Counted from the first letter of the stretch, positions 10,614-20,824 are shown. The stretch: DNA of 64,000 bases from Bradyrhizobium sp. NDS-1 (GCF_032918005.1 NZ_CP136628.1:6495501-6559500); one strand, 5' to 3'. Notes: generated by a model from the sequence alone, not told the origin. Made by a program: numbers and translations.

Positions 10614-12692
10614 ATGCGCCTGACTGCTGGATCGCCCGCACGCCTCGGCGCAAGCTGGGACGGACGCGGCACCAATTTCGCGCTGTTCTCCGCCAACGCA
10701 CAGAAGGTCGAGCTCTGCCTGTTCGACACCCAGGGCCGCCGCGAGCTCGAGCGCATCGAACTGCCGGAAAAAACCGAGGACGTCTGGCATGGCTATCTCA
10801 ACGACGTCTCGCCCGGTCAGCTCTACGGCTATCGCGTTCACGGCCCCTATGAGCCCGAGCACGGCCATCGCTTCAACGCCAACAAGCTGCTGCTCGACCC
10901 CTATGCCAAGCGGCTCTCGGGACGGCTGGTCTGGAGCGATGCGCATTTTGCGTACCGCACCGGGAGCCCGCGAGAGGATCTCTCCTTCGACCGCCGCGAC
11001 AACGCGCGCGGCATGCCCAAGGCCGTCGTGGTCGACGAGACCTTCAACTGGGGCCGCCGCGAGATCCGTCCCAACATTCCCTGGGAAGACACCGTCATCT
11101 ACGAGGCTCACGTCAAGGGTCTGACGCAGAAGCGCGACGACGTGCCGCCGAACCTGCGAGGCACCTATGGCGGCCTGTCCTCGCCGGCGATGATCGAGCA
11201 CCTGAAGAAGCTCGGCGTCACCACGGTCGAGTTGCTGCCGGTGCACAGCTTCGTCGACGACCGCATTCTGGTGGAGAAGAAGCTCGTCAATTACTGGGGC
11301 TACAACACGCTGTCTTTCTTCGCGCCCGAGCCGCGCTATGCCCAGGACAACGCGCTCGACTCCTTCCGCACCACGGTGGCGCGCCTGCACGATGCCGGCA
11401 TCGAGGTGATGCTCGACGTCGTCTACAATCACACAGCCGAGGGCAATCACCTCGGCCCGACGCTATGCTACCGCGGCATCGACAACGCCTCCTATTACTG
11501 GCTGAACCGCCAAAACCCGCGCTATTACGACGACTTCACCGGCTGCGGCTCGTCGGTGAACCTCACCCATCCGCGCGTGCTGCAGATGGTGATGGACTCG
11601 CTGCGATACTGGGTCGAGGTCTGCCATGTCGACGGCTTCCGCTTCGACCTCGCCACCACGCTCGCGCGGGGCCCGAACGGCTTTGATCGCGGCATCTCAT
11701 TCCTGACCGCGATCCGGCAGGATCCGGTGCTGGCGACCGTCAAGCTCGTCGCCGAGCCCTGGGACCTCGGCCTCGGCGGTTACCAGGTCGGCGCATTTCC
11801 CTCGCAATGGTCGGAATGGAACGATCGCTATCGCAGCGCCATGCGCCGCTACTGGAGCGGCGAAGGCAGCCTGATCGGTGACATTTCCAGCCGCATGACA
11901 GCGTCCTCCGACTTGTTCAACCATGACGGACGGCGGCCGCGCGCAAGCATCAACCACATCACCGTCCACGACGGCTTCACGCTCGCCGACCTCTTCAGCT
12001 ACAACGAGAAGCATAACGCGGCCAACGGCGAGGACAATCGCGACGGCTCCAACGACAACCACAGCAACAATTGCGGTGTCGAGGGCCCGACCGACGATCC
12101 TGAAATCATCGGCCTGCGCCGCCAGCTTCGCAAGAACGTGCTCGCCTGTCTGATGCTTGCGCAGGGCGTTCCACTGATCCTCGCCGGCGACGAGGTCGGC
12201 AACTCGCAATCCGGCAACAACAACGCCTATTGCCAGGACAACGAGATCGGCTGGGTCGGCTGGGACAATCTCGGCAAGGAGGGCGACGACATGGTCGATT
12301 TCGTCGCTCATCTTGCCCAGATCCGCCGCCGGTTCTCGCAGCTTCGCAGCCATCGCTGGCTCGACGGGCGGCCGGCGGACGGCCTCTCCTACGGCGCGCT
12401 GTGGTTGACGCCCGCCGGCGACGAGATGACAGAGAACGACTGGAAATTCCCGGAAGGCAGGTTTCTCTCCTATGTGATGGGACCGATGGAACCCGGTAGC
12501 GCCGCGATCTTTATCGTACTGAACGCCGCCCCCGAAGAGATCACATTCAAATTGCCCAAAATGACCGAATACAAAAGCTGGCAGCAGATCCTGAACACGA
12601 CGGATGCCAAGCTGAACACGATCGACTTCCCGCCCGGAAGCGACAGCAAGGCGCCGCCACGCTCCGTGCTCGCCTTCGCGGGGGCGCTATGA
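10614..12692 (+). CDS. glgX: Glycogen debranching enzyme
   Basis: This 692-residue GH13_11 isoamylase-type enzyme cleaves alpha-1,6 links in trimmed glycogen. It begins with a CBM48-like domain (SPARLGASWDGRGTNFALFS), followed by the barrel with FRFDLATTLAR (nucleophile Asp345), VAEPWDLG (acid Glu381) and HDGFTLADLFSYNEKHN. It lies three bases after glgB and its stop overlaps the treZ start in an ATGA. Its linear products are the substrates for TreY, so it links the glycogen and trehalose halves of this operon. Nothing unusual is seen in the catalytic core. Confidence 0.96.
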   Translation: MRLTAGSPARLGASWDGRGTNFALFSANAQKVELCLFDTQGRRELERIELPEKTEDVWHGYLNDVSPGQLYGYRVHGPYEPEHGHRFNANKLLLDPYAKRLSGRLVWSDAHFAYRTGSPREDLSFDRRDNARGMPKAVVVDETFNWGRREIRPNIPWEDTVIYEAHVKGLTQKRDDVPPNLRGTYGGLSSPAMIEHLKKLGVTTVELLPVHSFVDDRILVEKKLVNYWGYNTLSFFAPEPRYAQDNALDSFRTTVARLHDAGIEVMLDVVYNHTAEGNHLGPTLCYRGIDNASYYWLNRQNPRYYDDFTGCGSSVNLTHPRVLQMVMDSLRYWVEVCHVDGFRFDLATTLARGPNGFDRGISFLTAIRQDPVLATVKLVAEPWDLGLGGYQVGAFPSQWSEWNDRYRSAMRRYWSGEGSLIGDISSRMTASSDLFNHDGRRPRASINHITVHDGFTLADLFSYNEKHNAANGEDNRDGSNDNHSNNCGVEGPTDDPEIIGLRRQLRKNVLACLMLAQGVPLILAGDEVGNSQSGNNNAYCQDNEIGWVGWDNLGKEGDDMVDFVAHLAQIRRRFSQLRSHRWLDGRPADGLSYGALWLTPAGDEMTENDWKFPEGRFLSYVMGPMEPGSAAIFIVLNAAPEEITFKLPKMTEYKSWQQILNTTDAKLNTIDFPPGSDSKAPPRSVLAFAGAL

Positions 12693-14440
12693 GACCATCC
12701 TTCGGGGCGAAGCCGACGAAGGACGGCGTGTCGTTCCGGCTGTGGGCGCCCGCCGCGCGCCGCGTCGACCTTCTGCTCGACCGAAGGCACGCGATGCAGC
12801 GCCGCCAGGATGGCTGGTATGTCGCCGATATTGCCGGCCTTCCCGTGGGCAGTCGTTACGCGTTCAGGATCAACGACGAACTCGACGTGCCCGATCCGGC
12901 TTCGGCTTTTCAGCCCGAGGATGTGTTCGGCCCGAGCGAGGTGATCGATCACGATGCCTTTTCATGGCGTGCGCGGGACTGGCGCGGTCGCCCGTGGGAA
13001 GAAACGGTGCTGATCGAGACCCATGTCGGCACCTTCACGCCTGCAGGTTCTTACCGCGCCATGATCGATAAGCTCGATCATCTCGCGGCAACCGGCATCA
13101 CCGCGCTGGAGCTGATGCCGCTGGCCGATTTCGCAGGACGCCGCGGCTGGGGCTATGACGGCGTGCTGTGGTATGCGCCCGACAGCGCCTACGGCCGCCC
13201 CGAAGACCTGAAGACGCTGATCGACGAGGCGCATCTGCGCGGGCTGATGGTGTTCCTCGACGTCGTCTACAATCATTTCGGCCCCGAAGGGAATTATCTC
13301 GGCCGCTATGCGCCGGCCTTCTTCACCGACGCGCACACGCCGTGGGGCAGCGCGATCGACTATCGCGTGCCGCAGGTGCGCGCGTTCGCGGTCGAGAACG
13401 CGCTGTCCTGGCTCGGCGACTACCGTTTCGACGGCCTGAGGCTGGATGCCGCAAACCACATCATGGCGATCCCCGGCGAGCAGTCGATGCTGCAGGACCT
13501 CAGCGTCGCCGCCGGCGAGCTCGCCAAGGCGACGGGGCGGCAGATCCATCTCGTGCTGGAGAACGGCGACAATCGCGCCAGCCTGCTCGACGCCGCGCAG
13601 AATCCACCAAACGGAAAATATCGCGCGCAGTGGAACGACGACTATCACCACGTCTGGCACGTGATGCTCACGGGCGAGCTCGCCGGCTACTACGCGGATT
13701 ATCAAACGCCGCGCCTCGATCTGGCGCGCGCGCTGGCGTCCGGCTTCGTCTATCAGGGCGAGGTCTCGGAGTTCTGGGGCAAGAAGCCGCGCGGTGAGCC
13801 GAGCGGCGAGCTGCCGCCGGCGACCTTCGTCAACTTCCTGCAGAACCACGATCAGATCGGCAACCGTCCGCTCGGCGATCGGCTCGAAAGCCTGGCATCG
13901 CCCCAGCAGATCGAAGCCGCGCTCGCGGTGACCCTGCTCGCGCCGATGGTGCCGATGCTGTTTCAGGGCGAGGAATGGGGCTCGACGGTGCCCTTCCCGT
14001 TCTTCTGCGATTTCCAGGGCGGACTGGCCGACGCCGTCCGCAAGGGTCGCAAGCAGGAATATGCCTGGGCCTACGAGAAATACGGCGAGGAGGTGCCCGA
14101 CCCGCTCGATCCGGCCACGCTGCAATCCGCCATGCTCGACTGGACCGGCCGCACTGCGGGGCAGGACGCACGGCTCACCCTGGTGCGGCAACTGCTCGCG
14201 GTTCGCCGCAAGGAGATCATGCCACGACTGAAGGGAGCGGCTTTCGGCGAGGCCAATGCTGCCGACAACGGCCTGCTCACCGCGCATTGGCGCATGGGGG
14301 ACGGCTTGACTTTGGGCCTGACCGCCAATCTGTCGGACCAGGAGATCACGTCCGATGTCAGCGCCGGCAGGCCGATCTGGGGCGGTGAAGCCGGCGAGCG
14401 GCTTCCGCCCTGGTCGGTGGTCTGGCGCCTCGGAGGTTGA
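12689..14440 (+). CDS. treZ: Malto-oligosyltrehalose trehalohydrolase
   Basis: TreZ releases free trehalose from the maltooligosyl-trehalose made by TreY. The 583-residue protein has an N-terminal CBM48-like domain (FRLWAPAARRVDLLL), then the GH13 barrel with DGLRLDAANHI (nucleophile Asp253), LVLENGDN (acid Glu291) and LQNHDQIGNR. Length is normal. The start codon overlaps the glgX stop (ATGA), and treY begins two bases after the treZ stop. Placing treZ before treY, with GlgX directly upstream, gives an assembly line from branched glycogen to trehalose. Confidence 0.95.
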   Translation: MRPSFGAKPTKDGVSFRLWAPAARRVDLLLDRRHAMQRRQDGWYVADIAGLPVGSRYAFRINDELDVPDPASAFQPEDVFGPSEVIDHDAFSWRARDWRGRPWEETVLIETHVGTFTPAGSYRAMIDKLDHLAATGITALELMPLADFAGRRGWGYDGVLWYAPDSAYGRPEDLKTLIDEAHLRGLMVFLDVVYNHFGPEGNYLGRYAPAFFTDAHTPWGSAIDYRVPQVRAFAVENALSWLGDYRFDGLRLDAANHIMAIPGEQSMLQDLSVAAGELAKATGRQIHLVLENGDNRASLLDAAQNPPNGKYRAQWNDDYHHVWHVMLTGELAGYYADYQTPRLDLARALASGFVYQGEVSEFWGKKPRGEPSGELPPATFVNFLQNHDQIGNRPLGDRLESLASPQQIEAALAVTLLAPMVPMLFQGEEWGSTVPFPFFCDFQGGLADAVRKGRKQEYAWAYEKYGEEVPDPLDPATLQSAMLDWTGRTAGQDARLTLVRQLLAVRRKEIMPRLKGAAFGEANAADNGLLTAHWRMGDGLTLGLTANLSDQEITSDVSAGRPIWGGEAGERLPPWSVVWRLGG

Positions 14441-14441
14441 C

Positions 14442-17228
14442 ATGCCTCCCGCCATTCCTCTCGCGACCTACCGGCTTCAACTCACCGCCGATTTCGACTT
14501 CGACAAGGCAACCGCGGTCGTTCCTTACCTCAAGGCGCTGGGCATCACGCATCTCTACGCCTCGCCGGTGATGAAGGCCCGCAAGGGCTCGACCCATGGT
14601 TACGACACCGTCGATCACGGCCTGTTCAATCCGGAGCTCGGCGGCGAAGCCGGCTTCGCGCGGCTGAGCGAGGCCCTCAGGCAAAACGATCTCGGCCTCA
14701 TCATCGACTTCGTGCCCAACCATGTCGGCGTGCATTTCGCCGACAATCCCTGGTGGCTGGACGTGCTGGAATGGGGCCAGGCCTCACCGCACGCGGTCTC
14801 GTTCGACATCGACTGGGATCAGCTCGCCTACCGCGCCCGCGGCGGCGTGCTGCTGCCGATCCTCGGCTCGTCCTACGGCGAGGCGCTCGAGCGCGGCGAC
14901 ATCGAGCTGCGCTATGATCCGGATCAGGGAAGCTTCTCCGCCTGGTATTTCGAGCATCGCCTGCCCATCGCGCCCGAGCGCTATGGCGAGATGCTGCGCA
15001 TGATCGTGAAGGAAGCCGATGCCGCCGAGACGGAGGCCGGTCAAAGCCTGCTCGCGCTCGCGGCGCGCTACACTGGATTGCGCCGACCCAACCGCAAGGA
15101 AGCTCCCGCCTTCAAGTCGGAGCTCAGGGAGATCGGGGGAGCCGCCGGGATCATCGCACGCGGCCTTGCAGCCTATCGGGCCGCCAAGGATCGCCCCGCG
15201 CAGACGCTGGCGCTGCATCATTTACTGGAGCGCCAGCATTACAAGCTCGGGCATTGGCGGCTCGCCTCCAGCGACATCAACTATCGCCGCTTCTTCGACG
15301 TCAACGGACTGGCAGGTCTGCGCGTCGAGGATGCGAGCACATTTGCCGCCACGCACCGGCTGGTGAAGCAGCTCATCGTCGATGGCAAATTGCAGGGAAT
15401 TCGGCTCGATCACATCGACGGCCTGCGCGATCCTGCCCAATATTGCCAGCGCCTGCGCCGGCTGGTGCGCGACGCGCAAGGCAACACGAAGCCGTTCTAT
15501 ACGGTGATCGAGAAGATCCTGTGCGAGCACGAACGCCTGCCACACTTCGCCGGCGTCCAGGGCACCACCGGTTATGAATGGATGAACGTCATCACCCAGG
15601 TTCTGGTCGACGCCAAGGGGCTGGCGGCGCTGGACGAGACCTGGCGGCAGATCAGCAACCGGCCGCCGCGGCTTGCGCCTTACGTCAAGGACGCCAAGCG
15701 GCGCGTGCTGGAGACGCTGCTCACCAGCGAATTCACCGTGCTGACGCGCCTGCTCGCCCGCATCGCCAACGGGCATTACTCGACCCGCGATTTCTCCGCC
15801 GACAGCCTGCGGCAGGCGCTGGAACTCTATGTGCTGCATTTCCCGGTTTACCGCACCTATCTGACCCACAGCGGCCCAACAGCCCCCGACCGCAAGCTGA
15901 TCGACGACACCATCGCGCGCGCCCGTTCGGAATGGTTCGCCGCGGACGAAGGCATCTTCGATTTCCTGCGCGACGCGCTGACCATGGACCTGCTCAAGCC
16001 CGGCCGCCCGCCACACAGCGTCCCGCGTGTCCGCCGCTTCGCGCTGAAGGTGCAGCAATTCACAGGTCCCGTGATGGCGAAGTCGCTGGAGGACACTGCC
16101 TTCTACCAGTTCCACCGGCTGCTCGCCCTGAACGAAGTCGGCGGCGATCCCGCCAGCAACGGGCTCACCATTCCCGCTTTCCACGAGGCCCTCCAGGCCC
16201 GCGCCAAGGAATGGCCGATGGGAATGACGGCAACCGCCACGCATGACACCAAACGCGGCGAGGACGCCCGCGCGCGGATCGCGGCACTCAGCGAAATTTC
16301 CGGCGAATGGACCAGCGCGGTTTCGCGGTGGAAGGTGTTGAACGCGCCGCACCTCGCGCTCCACGGCAATCTCCGCGCGCCGTCGGCGACGTTCGAGTAC
16401 ATGCTCTACCAGACGCTGCTCGGGGCCTGGCCGCTGGGCGAGACGATCGATGCCGGCTTCGTCGAGCGCATCCAGGCCTATGCGCTGAAGGCCGCGCGCG
16501 AGGGCAAGGAGGAGACCAGCTGGCTCAATCCGCACGAGGCCTACGAGAACGGCGTGAAGAGCTTCGTCGACAAGATTCTCGACCCCGCGCTGTCAGGCGA
16601 ATTCCTGGAGGCGCTGCAAACGCTGGCGCGCCGCCTCGCACTGCTCGGCCTGTTGAATTCGCTGACCCAGCTCACCCTGAAGGCGACGCTGCCCGGCGTG
16701 CCCGACTTCTATCAGGGCACCGAGTTCTGGGACCTGTCGCTGGTCGACCCGGACAACCGTCGCCCGGTGGACTTTGCCGCGCGGCATGCGGCGCTGGGCG
16801 CGCTGGAAGATCCGGATTGGCGGGGCCTGATCAAGAGCTGGCCGGACGGCCTGATCAAGCTGGCCTGGACACGGCGCCTTCTCAAGCTGCGCAACGAACT
16901 CGCCGACGTTTTCGCTCAAGGCGACTACGAGCCGCTGGCGGTGCGCGGCGCACATGCCGATCATGTCATTGCCTTCGCCCGCCGCCACGGCCGCGCTGCC
17001 GCAATCATCGTGGTCGGGCGTCATTTCGCACCCTTCACGCAAGCGGGGCGGGAGTGGCCCACGCTCGAGGGATTCGACGCGACCGTCGATGTCACGGGCT
17101 ATGCTGCGGCGGGTTTTGCCGGCAACGAGCTGCCGCTCTCGCAGGCCTTCCGTGATTTTCCCGCCTCCGTCATCGAGGCCCGCACGGCGGATGCCATCAG
17201 GCGCGCACGGCCCCGCGTGCGCGCCTGA
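14442..17228 (+). CDS. treY: Malto-oligosyltrehalose synthase
   Basis: TreY isomerises the reducing-end alpha-1,4 bond of maltodextrins to the alpha,alpha-1,1 bond of trehalose. This 928-residue GH13_26 protein starts MPPAIPLATYRLQLTADF, the family's typical N-terminus, and carries IRLDHIDGL (Asp323), VIEKIL (Glu357) and ATHDTKRGEDARAR. The ATG at 14442 has a good GGAGG nine bases upstream at the end of treZ; a longer frame from 14355 is an overlap artefact. It ends the operon and meets the oppositely oriented PHA-system gene one base later, with no terminator-like hairpin visible between them. Confidence 0.96.
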   Translation: MPPAIPLATYRLQLTADFDFDKATAVVPYLKALGITHLYASPVMKARKGSTHGYDTVDHGLFNPELGGEAGFARLSEALRQNDLGLIIDFVPNHVGVHFADNPWWLDVLEWGQASPHAVSFDIDWDQLAYRARGGVLLPILGSSYGEALERGDIELRYDPDQGSFSAWYFEHRLPIAPERYGEMLRMIVKEADAAETEAGQSLLALAARYTGLRRPNRKEAPAFKSELREIGGAAGIIARGLAAYRAAKDRPAQTLALHHLLERQHYKLGHWRLASSDINYRRFFDVNGLAGLRVEDASTFAATHRLVKQLIVDGKLQGIRLDHIDGLRDPAQYCQRLRRLVRDAQGNTKPFYTVIEKILCEHERLPHFAGVQGTTGYEWMNVITQVLVDAKGLAALDETWRQISNRPPRLAPYVKDAKRRVLETLLTSEFTVLTRLLARIANGHYSTRDFSADSLRQALELYVLHFPVYRTYLTHSGPTAPDRKLIDDTIARARSEWFAADEGIFDFLRDALTMDLLKPGRPPHSVPRVRRFALKVQQFTGPVMAKSLEDTAFYQFHRLLALNEVGGDPASNGLTIPAFHEALQARAKEWPMGMTATATHDTKRGEDARARIAALSEISGEWTSAVSRWKVLNAPHLALHGNLRAPSATFEYMLYQTLLGAWPLGETIDAGFVERIQAYALKAAREGKEETSWLNPHEAYENGVKSFVDKILDPALSGEFLEALQTLARRLALLGLLNSLTQLTLKATLPGVPDFYQGTEFWDLSLVDPDNRRPVDFAARHAALGALEDPDWRGLIKSWPDGLIKLAWTRRLLKLRNELADVFAQGDYEPLAVRGAHADHVIAFARRHGRAAAIIVVGRHFAPFTQAGREWPTLEGFDATVDVTGYAAAGFAGNELPLSQAFRDFPASVIEARTADAIRRARPRVRA

Positions 17229-17229
17229 A

Positions 17230-17547
17230 TTACTTTCCCTCGCCCTTGGTCAGCAGCAACTGCCCGCGCTTCTTGATCGTGGCCTGCGCCATCTCGGCAA
17301 AGCGCTGCAATAGCCAGGGCAGCACCACCTCGACCCGGACCTGATCATCGCCGACGTCGACCTGACCCGTCGCGACCTGTCCGAGCGCGCGGATTCGGAA
17401 ATTCATCGTGTCTCCGCTCCACCGCTCCTCCTCAACCTGCATCACCGGAATGCTGGCGGCGGCGCGGCCAAGCCCGGTCTTGAGCCGGCGCACCGCCTCC
17501 TCGCGGCCGAGACGGTGCGGAATTGAAACGACAAGCGGTGCTGACAT
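17230..17547 (-). CDS. Polyhydroxyalkanoic acid system (PHA_gran_rgn) family protein
   Basis: A 105-residue protein beginning MSAPLVVSIPHRLGREEA and containing WSGDTMNFRIRALGQVATG matches the small PHA-granule-region family found in Bradyrhizobium and other proteobacteria. The molecular role of the family is not established; the name comes from genomic neighbourhoods of PHA genes, and none of those are seen here. The start at 17547 gives the usual family length; an upstream ATG at 17574 would add nine residues. It is encoded tail to tail with treY, the two stop codons being one base apart. Probably cytoplasmic and soluble, with no signal peptide. Confidence 0.75.
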   Translation of the reverse strand: MSAPLVVSIPHRLGREEAVRRLKTGLGRAAASIPVMQVEEERWSGDTMNFRIRALGQVATGQVDVGDDQVRVEVVLPWLLQRFAEMAQATIKKRGQLLLTKGEGK

Positions 17548-17642
17548 GGCTCGGCCCTGTGAGACTGATCTCACATAATCATGCCGGCTGGAACGTCAAA
17601 CGTTCCATGCAACCCGATCCTGCAACCGCTGTTTCCATGGTC

Positions 17643-17667
17643 GGAACTTTAAAACCTGCGGCAAGTT
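17643..17667 (+). promoter_or_regulatory. Candidate GGAAC-type stress promoter upstream of the DUF3309 gene
   Basis: GGAAC at 17643-17647 is followed after 16 bases by AGTT (17664-17667), one mismatch from the EcfG pattern. It ends about 60 bases before the start of the small membrane protein gene. DUF3309 genes are commonly stress-induced in alphaproteobacteria, which agrees with this reading, but it rests on pattern matching only. Confidence 0.35.
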
Positions 17668-17728
17668 GCCCTCGCACCACGGGACAGGTGCAAACGACCC
17701 TTTCATCAAAGGGCTGGAGGAGATTCGC

Positions 17729-17893
17729 ATGTCAATCGGTACGATCATTCTGATCATTTTGGTCATCGCCCTGCTTGGCGGCTTCAGCGGCATCGGCGGC
17801 GGCCCGTTCTATGGCACCGGCTATTACGGCGGCGGCGGCCTCGGGCTCGTCATCGTCATCCTGCTGATCCTGCTGCTGATGGGAAGGATCTAG
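17729..17893 (+). CDS. DUF3309 small glycine-rich membrane protein
   Basis: This 54-residue peptide starts MSIGTIILIILVIALLGG, has a glycine/tyrosine-rich middle (GIGGGPFYGTGYYGGGG) and a second hydrophobic stretch ending LLILLLMGRI, so it should cross the membrane twice. That pattern is the DUF3309 family, short proteins of unknown function common in rhizobia. The ATG at 17729 is preceded by GGAGGAGA at ideal spacing; the longer frame from 17666 is not needed. It stands alone between the trehalose operon and a repeat element, with a candidate stress promoter upstream. Confidence 0.8.
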   Translation: MSIGTIILIILVIALLGGFSGIGGGPFYGTGYYGGGGLGLVIVILLILLLMGRI

Positions 17894-17910
17894 CGGCACA
17901 ACGAGGATTG

Positions 17911-18003
17911 CGTAGGGTGGGCAAAGGCGCTCTCGCGCCGTGCCCACCTATTCGTCGCAAAGAAAAAGATCGTGGGCACGCTTACGCTTTGCCCTCCCTA
18001 CGA
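17911..18003. repeat. Palindromic intergenic repeat, family C (full copy)
   Basis: The outer arms CGTAGGGTGGGCAAAG and CTTTGCCCTCCCTACG pair at 15 of 16 positions, enclosing an inner hairpin (GGTGGGCAAAGGCGC with GCGCCGTGCCCACC). A shorter relative lies near 50707. It sits between the DUF3309 stop and the ligD stop, so it may also act as a transcript end, but there is no T-run. Confidence 0.75.
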
Positions 18004-18023
18004 GAGTTGCGCCCAGCAAGGAC

Positions 18024-20708
18024 CTACTTCATCTTCCCCGCGAGTTTCTTGATCGCGGACTTGATCGAAGCGGCCGCATCATCATAGCCCTCCCACGCCT
18101 TCGACCGCGGCAGCGAGCCCGGCACGGTTCGCACCGTATATCGCTTCGGATCGAGATCGCTCTTCACCTGGGCCCAGGTGACCGGCATCGACACCGTGGC
18201 CCCCGCGCGCGCCCGCGGCGATAACGGCGCCACTGCCGTCGACATGCGATCGTTGCGGAGATAGTCGAGGAAGATCTTCCCCTTGCGCAGCTTCTTCGAC
18301 ATGTTGAGCAGATAGCGCTCAGGATCGTCATCGGCCATCCACTGGCAGACGCCTTGCGCGAAAGCCTTGGCTTCCTTCCAGCTCACCTTGTCGCGTGCGC
18401 CGTGGCGCAGCGGCACGACGACGTGCAGGCCCTTGCCGCCCGTGGTCTTGCAGAAGCTCTCCATGCCGATGTCGATCAGCCGCTGCCGCATCTCCTTGGC
18501 CGCCTCGACGACGTCGGCGAACTCGACATCCGGCGCCGGATCGAGATCGAACACCAGCCGACCCGGCGTATCATAGGCGTCTGGCGCGCAGTTCCAGGGA
18601 TGCAGCTCGACGCCGCCGATCTGTGCAACGGCGGCAAGCCCTTCAACGCGATCAATTTGCAAATAGGGTTTACGATCGCCCGAGACCTTGGCCAGTTCGT
18701 GCAAATTCGAGGTGCCCTGCATGGCATGGCGCTGGAAGAACGTCTCGCCACCGATGCCGTCGGGCGCCCGCACGATCGAGCACGGGCGGCCCTTCAGATG
18801 TTCGATCATCCAGGTCCCGACCGCCTCGAAATAGCGGGCGAGATCAAGCTTCGTCACGCCCTCGCCATCTCCGACATCCGGCCACAGCTCCTTGTCCGGC
18901 TTGGAGATGACGACGCCCATCACCTTGGCCGTGCCAGCGTCCTTCGATCGCTTGGCCGCCTTCGTCGCGCGCTTTCTGGCCGTGGGCTCGGCGAGCTCGG
19001 TGTCGACGGGCGTCTCCGCCTCGACCTCCTCGGCGGGCTTGTCCTGCCGCAGGCCCTTGAACGCCGCCTGGCGAATATTGCCGTCCGCGGTGAAGCCGGC
19101 GAACTCGATCTCCGCGACCAGCTCCGGCTTCAGCCAGTGCACCTCGCGCGTCTTCTTCGGGGCATTCTTGCCGCCGAACGGGCTATCCTTCGCCGCCATC
19201 GCCTTCAACGACGGCATGATGCGCTTGACCTTGTCGGCGCCGAAGCCGGTGCCGACCATGCCGACGAAGGCGAGATGATCGCCGCGCTGCACGCCCGCCA
19301 TCAGGGAGCGGAATTTGCCGTTGGTGGTCTTGTAGCCGCCGATCACCACTTCGTGGCCGGCGCGACATTTCGATTTGACCCAGCTCTCGGTGCGCCCCGA
19401 ACGATAGGGCGCATCCAGCTTCTTCGACACCACGCCTTCAAGCTCGAGCTTGCAGGCCGATTGCAGCACCGCGTCGCCGCCGCTCTCGAAGTGCTCGACA
19501 TAGCGGATCTGGGTCGATTTCCGCTTGCTCTTCTCCAGCAACTTCTTGAGCTGGGCCTTGCGCTCGCCGAGCGGCAGCCGGCGGTAATCCTGGCCCTCGG
19601 CGAAGAGAAGGTCGAAGGCAAAGAAAATCAACTCGTCGGTCTTGCCGTCCGACAGCGCAGCCTGCAGCGAGGAGAAGTTCGGCGCGCCATTGTGGTCGAG
19701 CGCGACGATCTCGCCGTCGATCATCACGTCCGGCAGCGCAGCCGCTTCCTTGGCGATGGACCCGAACTTTTCCGTCCAGTCGAGGCCCTTGCGCGTCTTG
19801 AGCGTCGCCTCGCCGTCCTCGACCCGGAGCTGCACGCGATAGCCGTCGAACTTGATCTCGTGGCACCAGCCCTCGCCGGCCGGCGGCCGCTCCACCAGCG
19901 TGCAGAGTTGCGGCGCCACGAAGTCCGGCATCGCCGCAACCTTCTTCGCATTCGTCGCCGTCGTGGCCCTTTTCTTTGCCGCCTTGGCTTTGGAGATCTT
20001 GTCGGCCTTCAACATCGCGCGCGGCGCCGGCTTGATCGCACGCCCCTTCGCCTCGTCAGCCCGATTGGATTGCCAGACCGCGTCGGCCTTGGTCCTGGCA
20101 CCTTTCGCCAGCATGAACGGTTTTGGCGCGCGGCCCCTGCCTTCGGCGATCTGCTCCATCGCACGGCCGGAGGCGACCGATCTGTCCTCGTCGAGAATGT
20201 CGTTGTCCTTGCCCTCGCGGACAAATTCGTCGCGGTGCTTGATCAGGAGCCAGTTGGTGCGCTTCTCGCCCCCGCGGTTGCGCATGCGCACCAGCACCCA
20301 GCTGCCGTGCAGTTTCTCGCCATGCAGGGTGAACTTCAAATCGCCCTTCTTGAAGCCATGCTCGGCGTCTTCCGATTCCCAGGTCCCGCGGTCCCACAGC
20401 ATCACCGTGCCGCCGCCATACTGTCCTTCCGGAATCGTGCCTTCGAAATCGCCATAGTCGAGTGGATGGTCTTCCACCTCGACCGCCAGCCGCTTGTCGT
20501 GCGGGTCGAGCGAGGGTCCTTTCGTCACGGCCCAGGACTTGAACACGCCGTCGAATTCGAGCCTGAGATCGTAGTGCAGCCGGCTCGCATCGTGCTTCTG
20601 GATCACGAAGCGCCGCTGCTTCGATGACGTCACTGCGGTCTTGCCCGACGGCTCGGGCGTCTTCTCGAAGTCACGCTTCTGTCGGTAAGTGGAGAGTTTT
20701 TGCAGCAC
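18024..20708 (-). CDS. ligD: ATP-dependent DNA ligase D
   Basis: LigD is the end-processing and sealing enzyme of bacterial non-homologous end joining. The 894-residue protein has the three LigD domains in the order phosphoesterase (about residues 25-180, [16 protein letters not shown]), ligase (about 270-570, adenylated Lys286 in [10 protein letters not shown]) and primase/polymerase (about 610-880, with the metal-binding FDLDPAPDV). A lysine- and alanine-rich linker lies between phosphoesterase and ligase. The GTG start at 20708 ([10 protein letters not shown]) gives the normal family N-terminus; an ATG at 20903 would overlap ku and adds a non-conserved arginine-rich stretch. It is divergent from ku across 116 bases and would act with it. 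Confidence 0.95.
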   Translation of the reverse strand: MLQKLSTYRQKRDFEKTPEPSGKTAVTSSKQRRFVIQKHDASRLHYDLRLEFDGVFKSWAVTKGPSLDPHDKRLAVEVEDHPLDYGDFEGTIPEGQYGGGTVMLWDRGTWESEDAEHGFKKGDLKFTLHGEKLHGSWVLVRMRNRGGEKRTNWLLIKHRDEFVREGKDNDILDEDRSVASGRAMEQIAEGRGRAPKPFMLAKGARTKADAVWQSNRADEAKGRAIKPAPRAMLKADKISKAKAAKKRATTATNAKKVAAMPDFVAPQLCTLVERPPAGEGWCHEIKFDGYRVQLRVEDGEATLKTRKGLDWTEKFGSIAKEAAALPDVMIDGEIVALDHNGAPNFSSLQAALSDGKTDELIFFAFDLLFAEGQDYRRLPLGERKAQLKKLLEKSKRKSTQIRYVEHFESGGDAVLQSACKLELEGVVSKKLDAPYRSGRTESWVKSKCRAGHEVVIGGYKTTNGKFRSLMAGVQRGDHLAFVGMVGTGFGADKVKRIMPSLKAMAAKDSPFGGKNAPKKTREVHWLKPELVAEIEFAGFTADGNIRQAAFKGLRQDKPAEEVEAETPVDTELAEPTARKRATKAAKRSKDAGTAKVMGVVISKPDKELWPDVGDGEGVTKLDLARYFEAVGTWMIEHLKGRPCSIVRAPDGIGGETFFQRHAMQGTSNLHELAKVSGDRKPYLQIDRVEGLAAVAQIGGVELHPWNCAPDAYDTPGRLVFDLDPAPDVEFADVVEAAKEMRQRLIDIGMESFCKTTGGKGLHVVVPLRHGARDKVSWKEAKAFAQGVCQWMADDDPERYLLNMSKKLRKGKIFLDYLRNDRMSTAVAPLSPRARAGATVSMPVTWAQVKSDLDPKRYTVRTVPGSLPRSKAWEGYDDAAASIKSAIKKLAGKMK

Positions 20709-20762
20709 GACCGGTCCCGCTTCTCTTTCGGCGTTCAGCCTATCACGGCCAAAGTCCCACCC

Positions 20763-20795
20763 GGAACCAAAACCCAACGGGAGGGTTGGGGTTCC
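20763..20795 (+). promoter_or_regulatory. Inverted repeat and candidate stress promoter between ligD and ku
   Basis: GGAACC with AAACCCAAC on one side and GTTGGG with GTTCC on the other form an inverted repeat in the 116-base divergent region. Rightward, GGAAC (20763-20767) is followed after 16 bases by GGTT (20784-20787), close to the EcfG pattern, about 40 bases before the ku start. It could equally be a regulator site serving both genes. Confidence 0.35.
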
Positions 20796-20824
20796 AAATC
20801 GCCTTGAGAACGCTGGAGAATTGC

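Noticed and set aside
9207..11450. 747-codon frame on the minus strand
   Set aside because: Antisense to glgB and glgX, which have complete catalytic motifs.
18354..20627. 757-codon frame on the plus strand
   Set aside because: Antisense to ligD; composition is that of a shadow frame.
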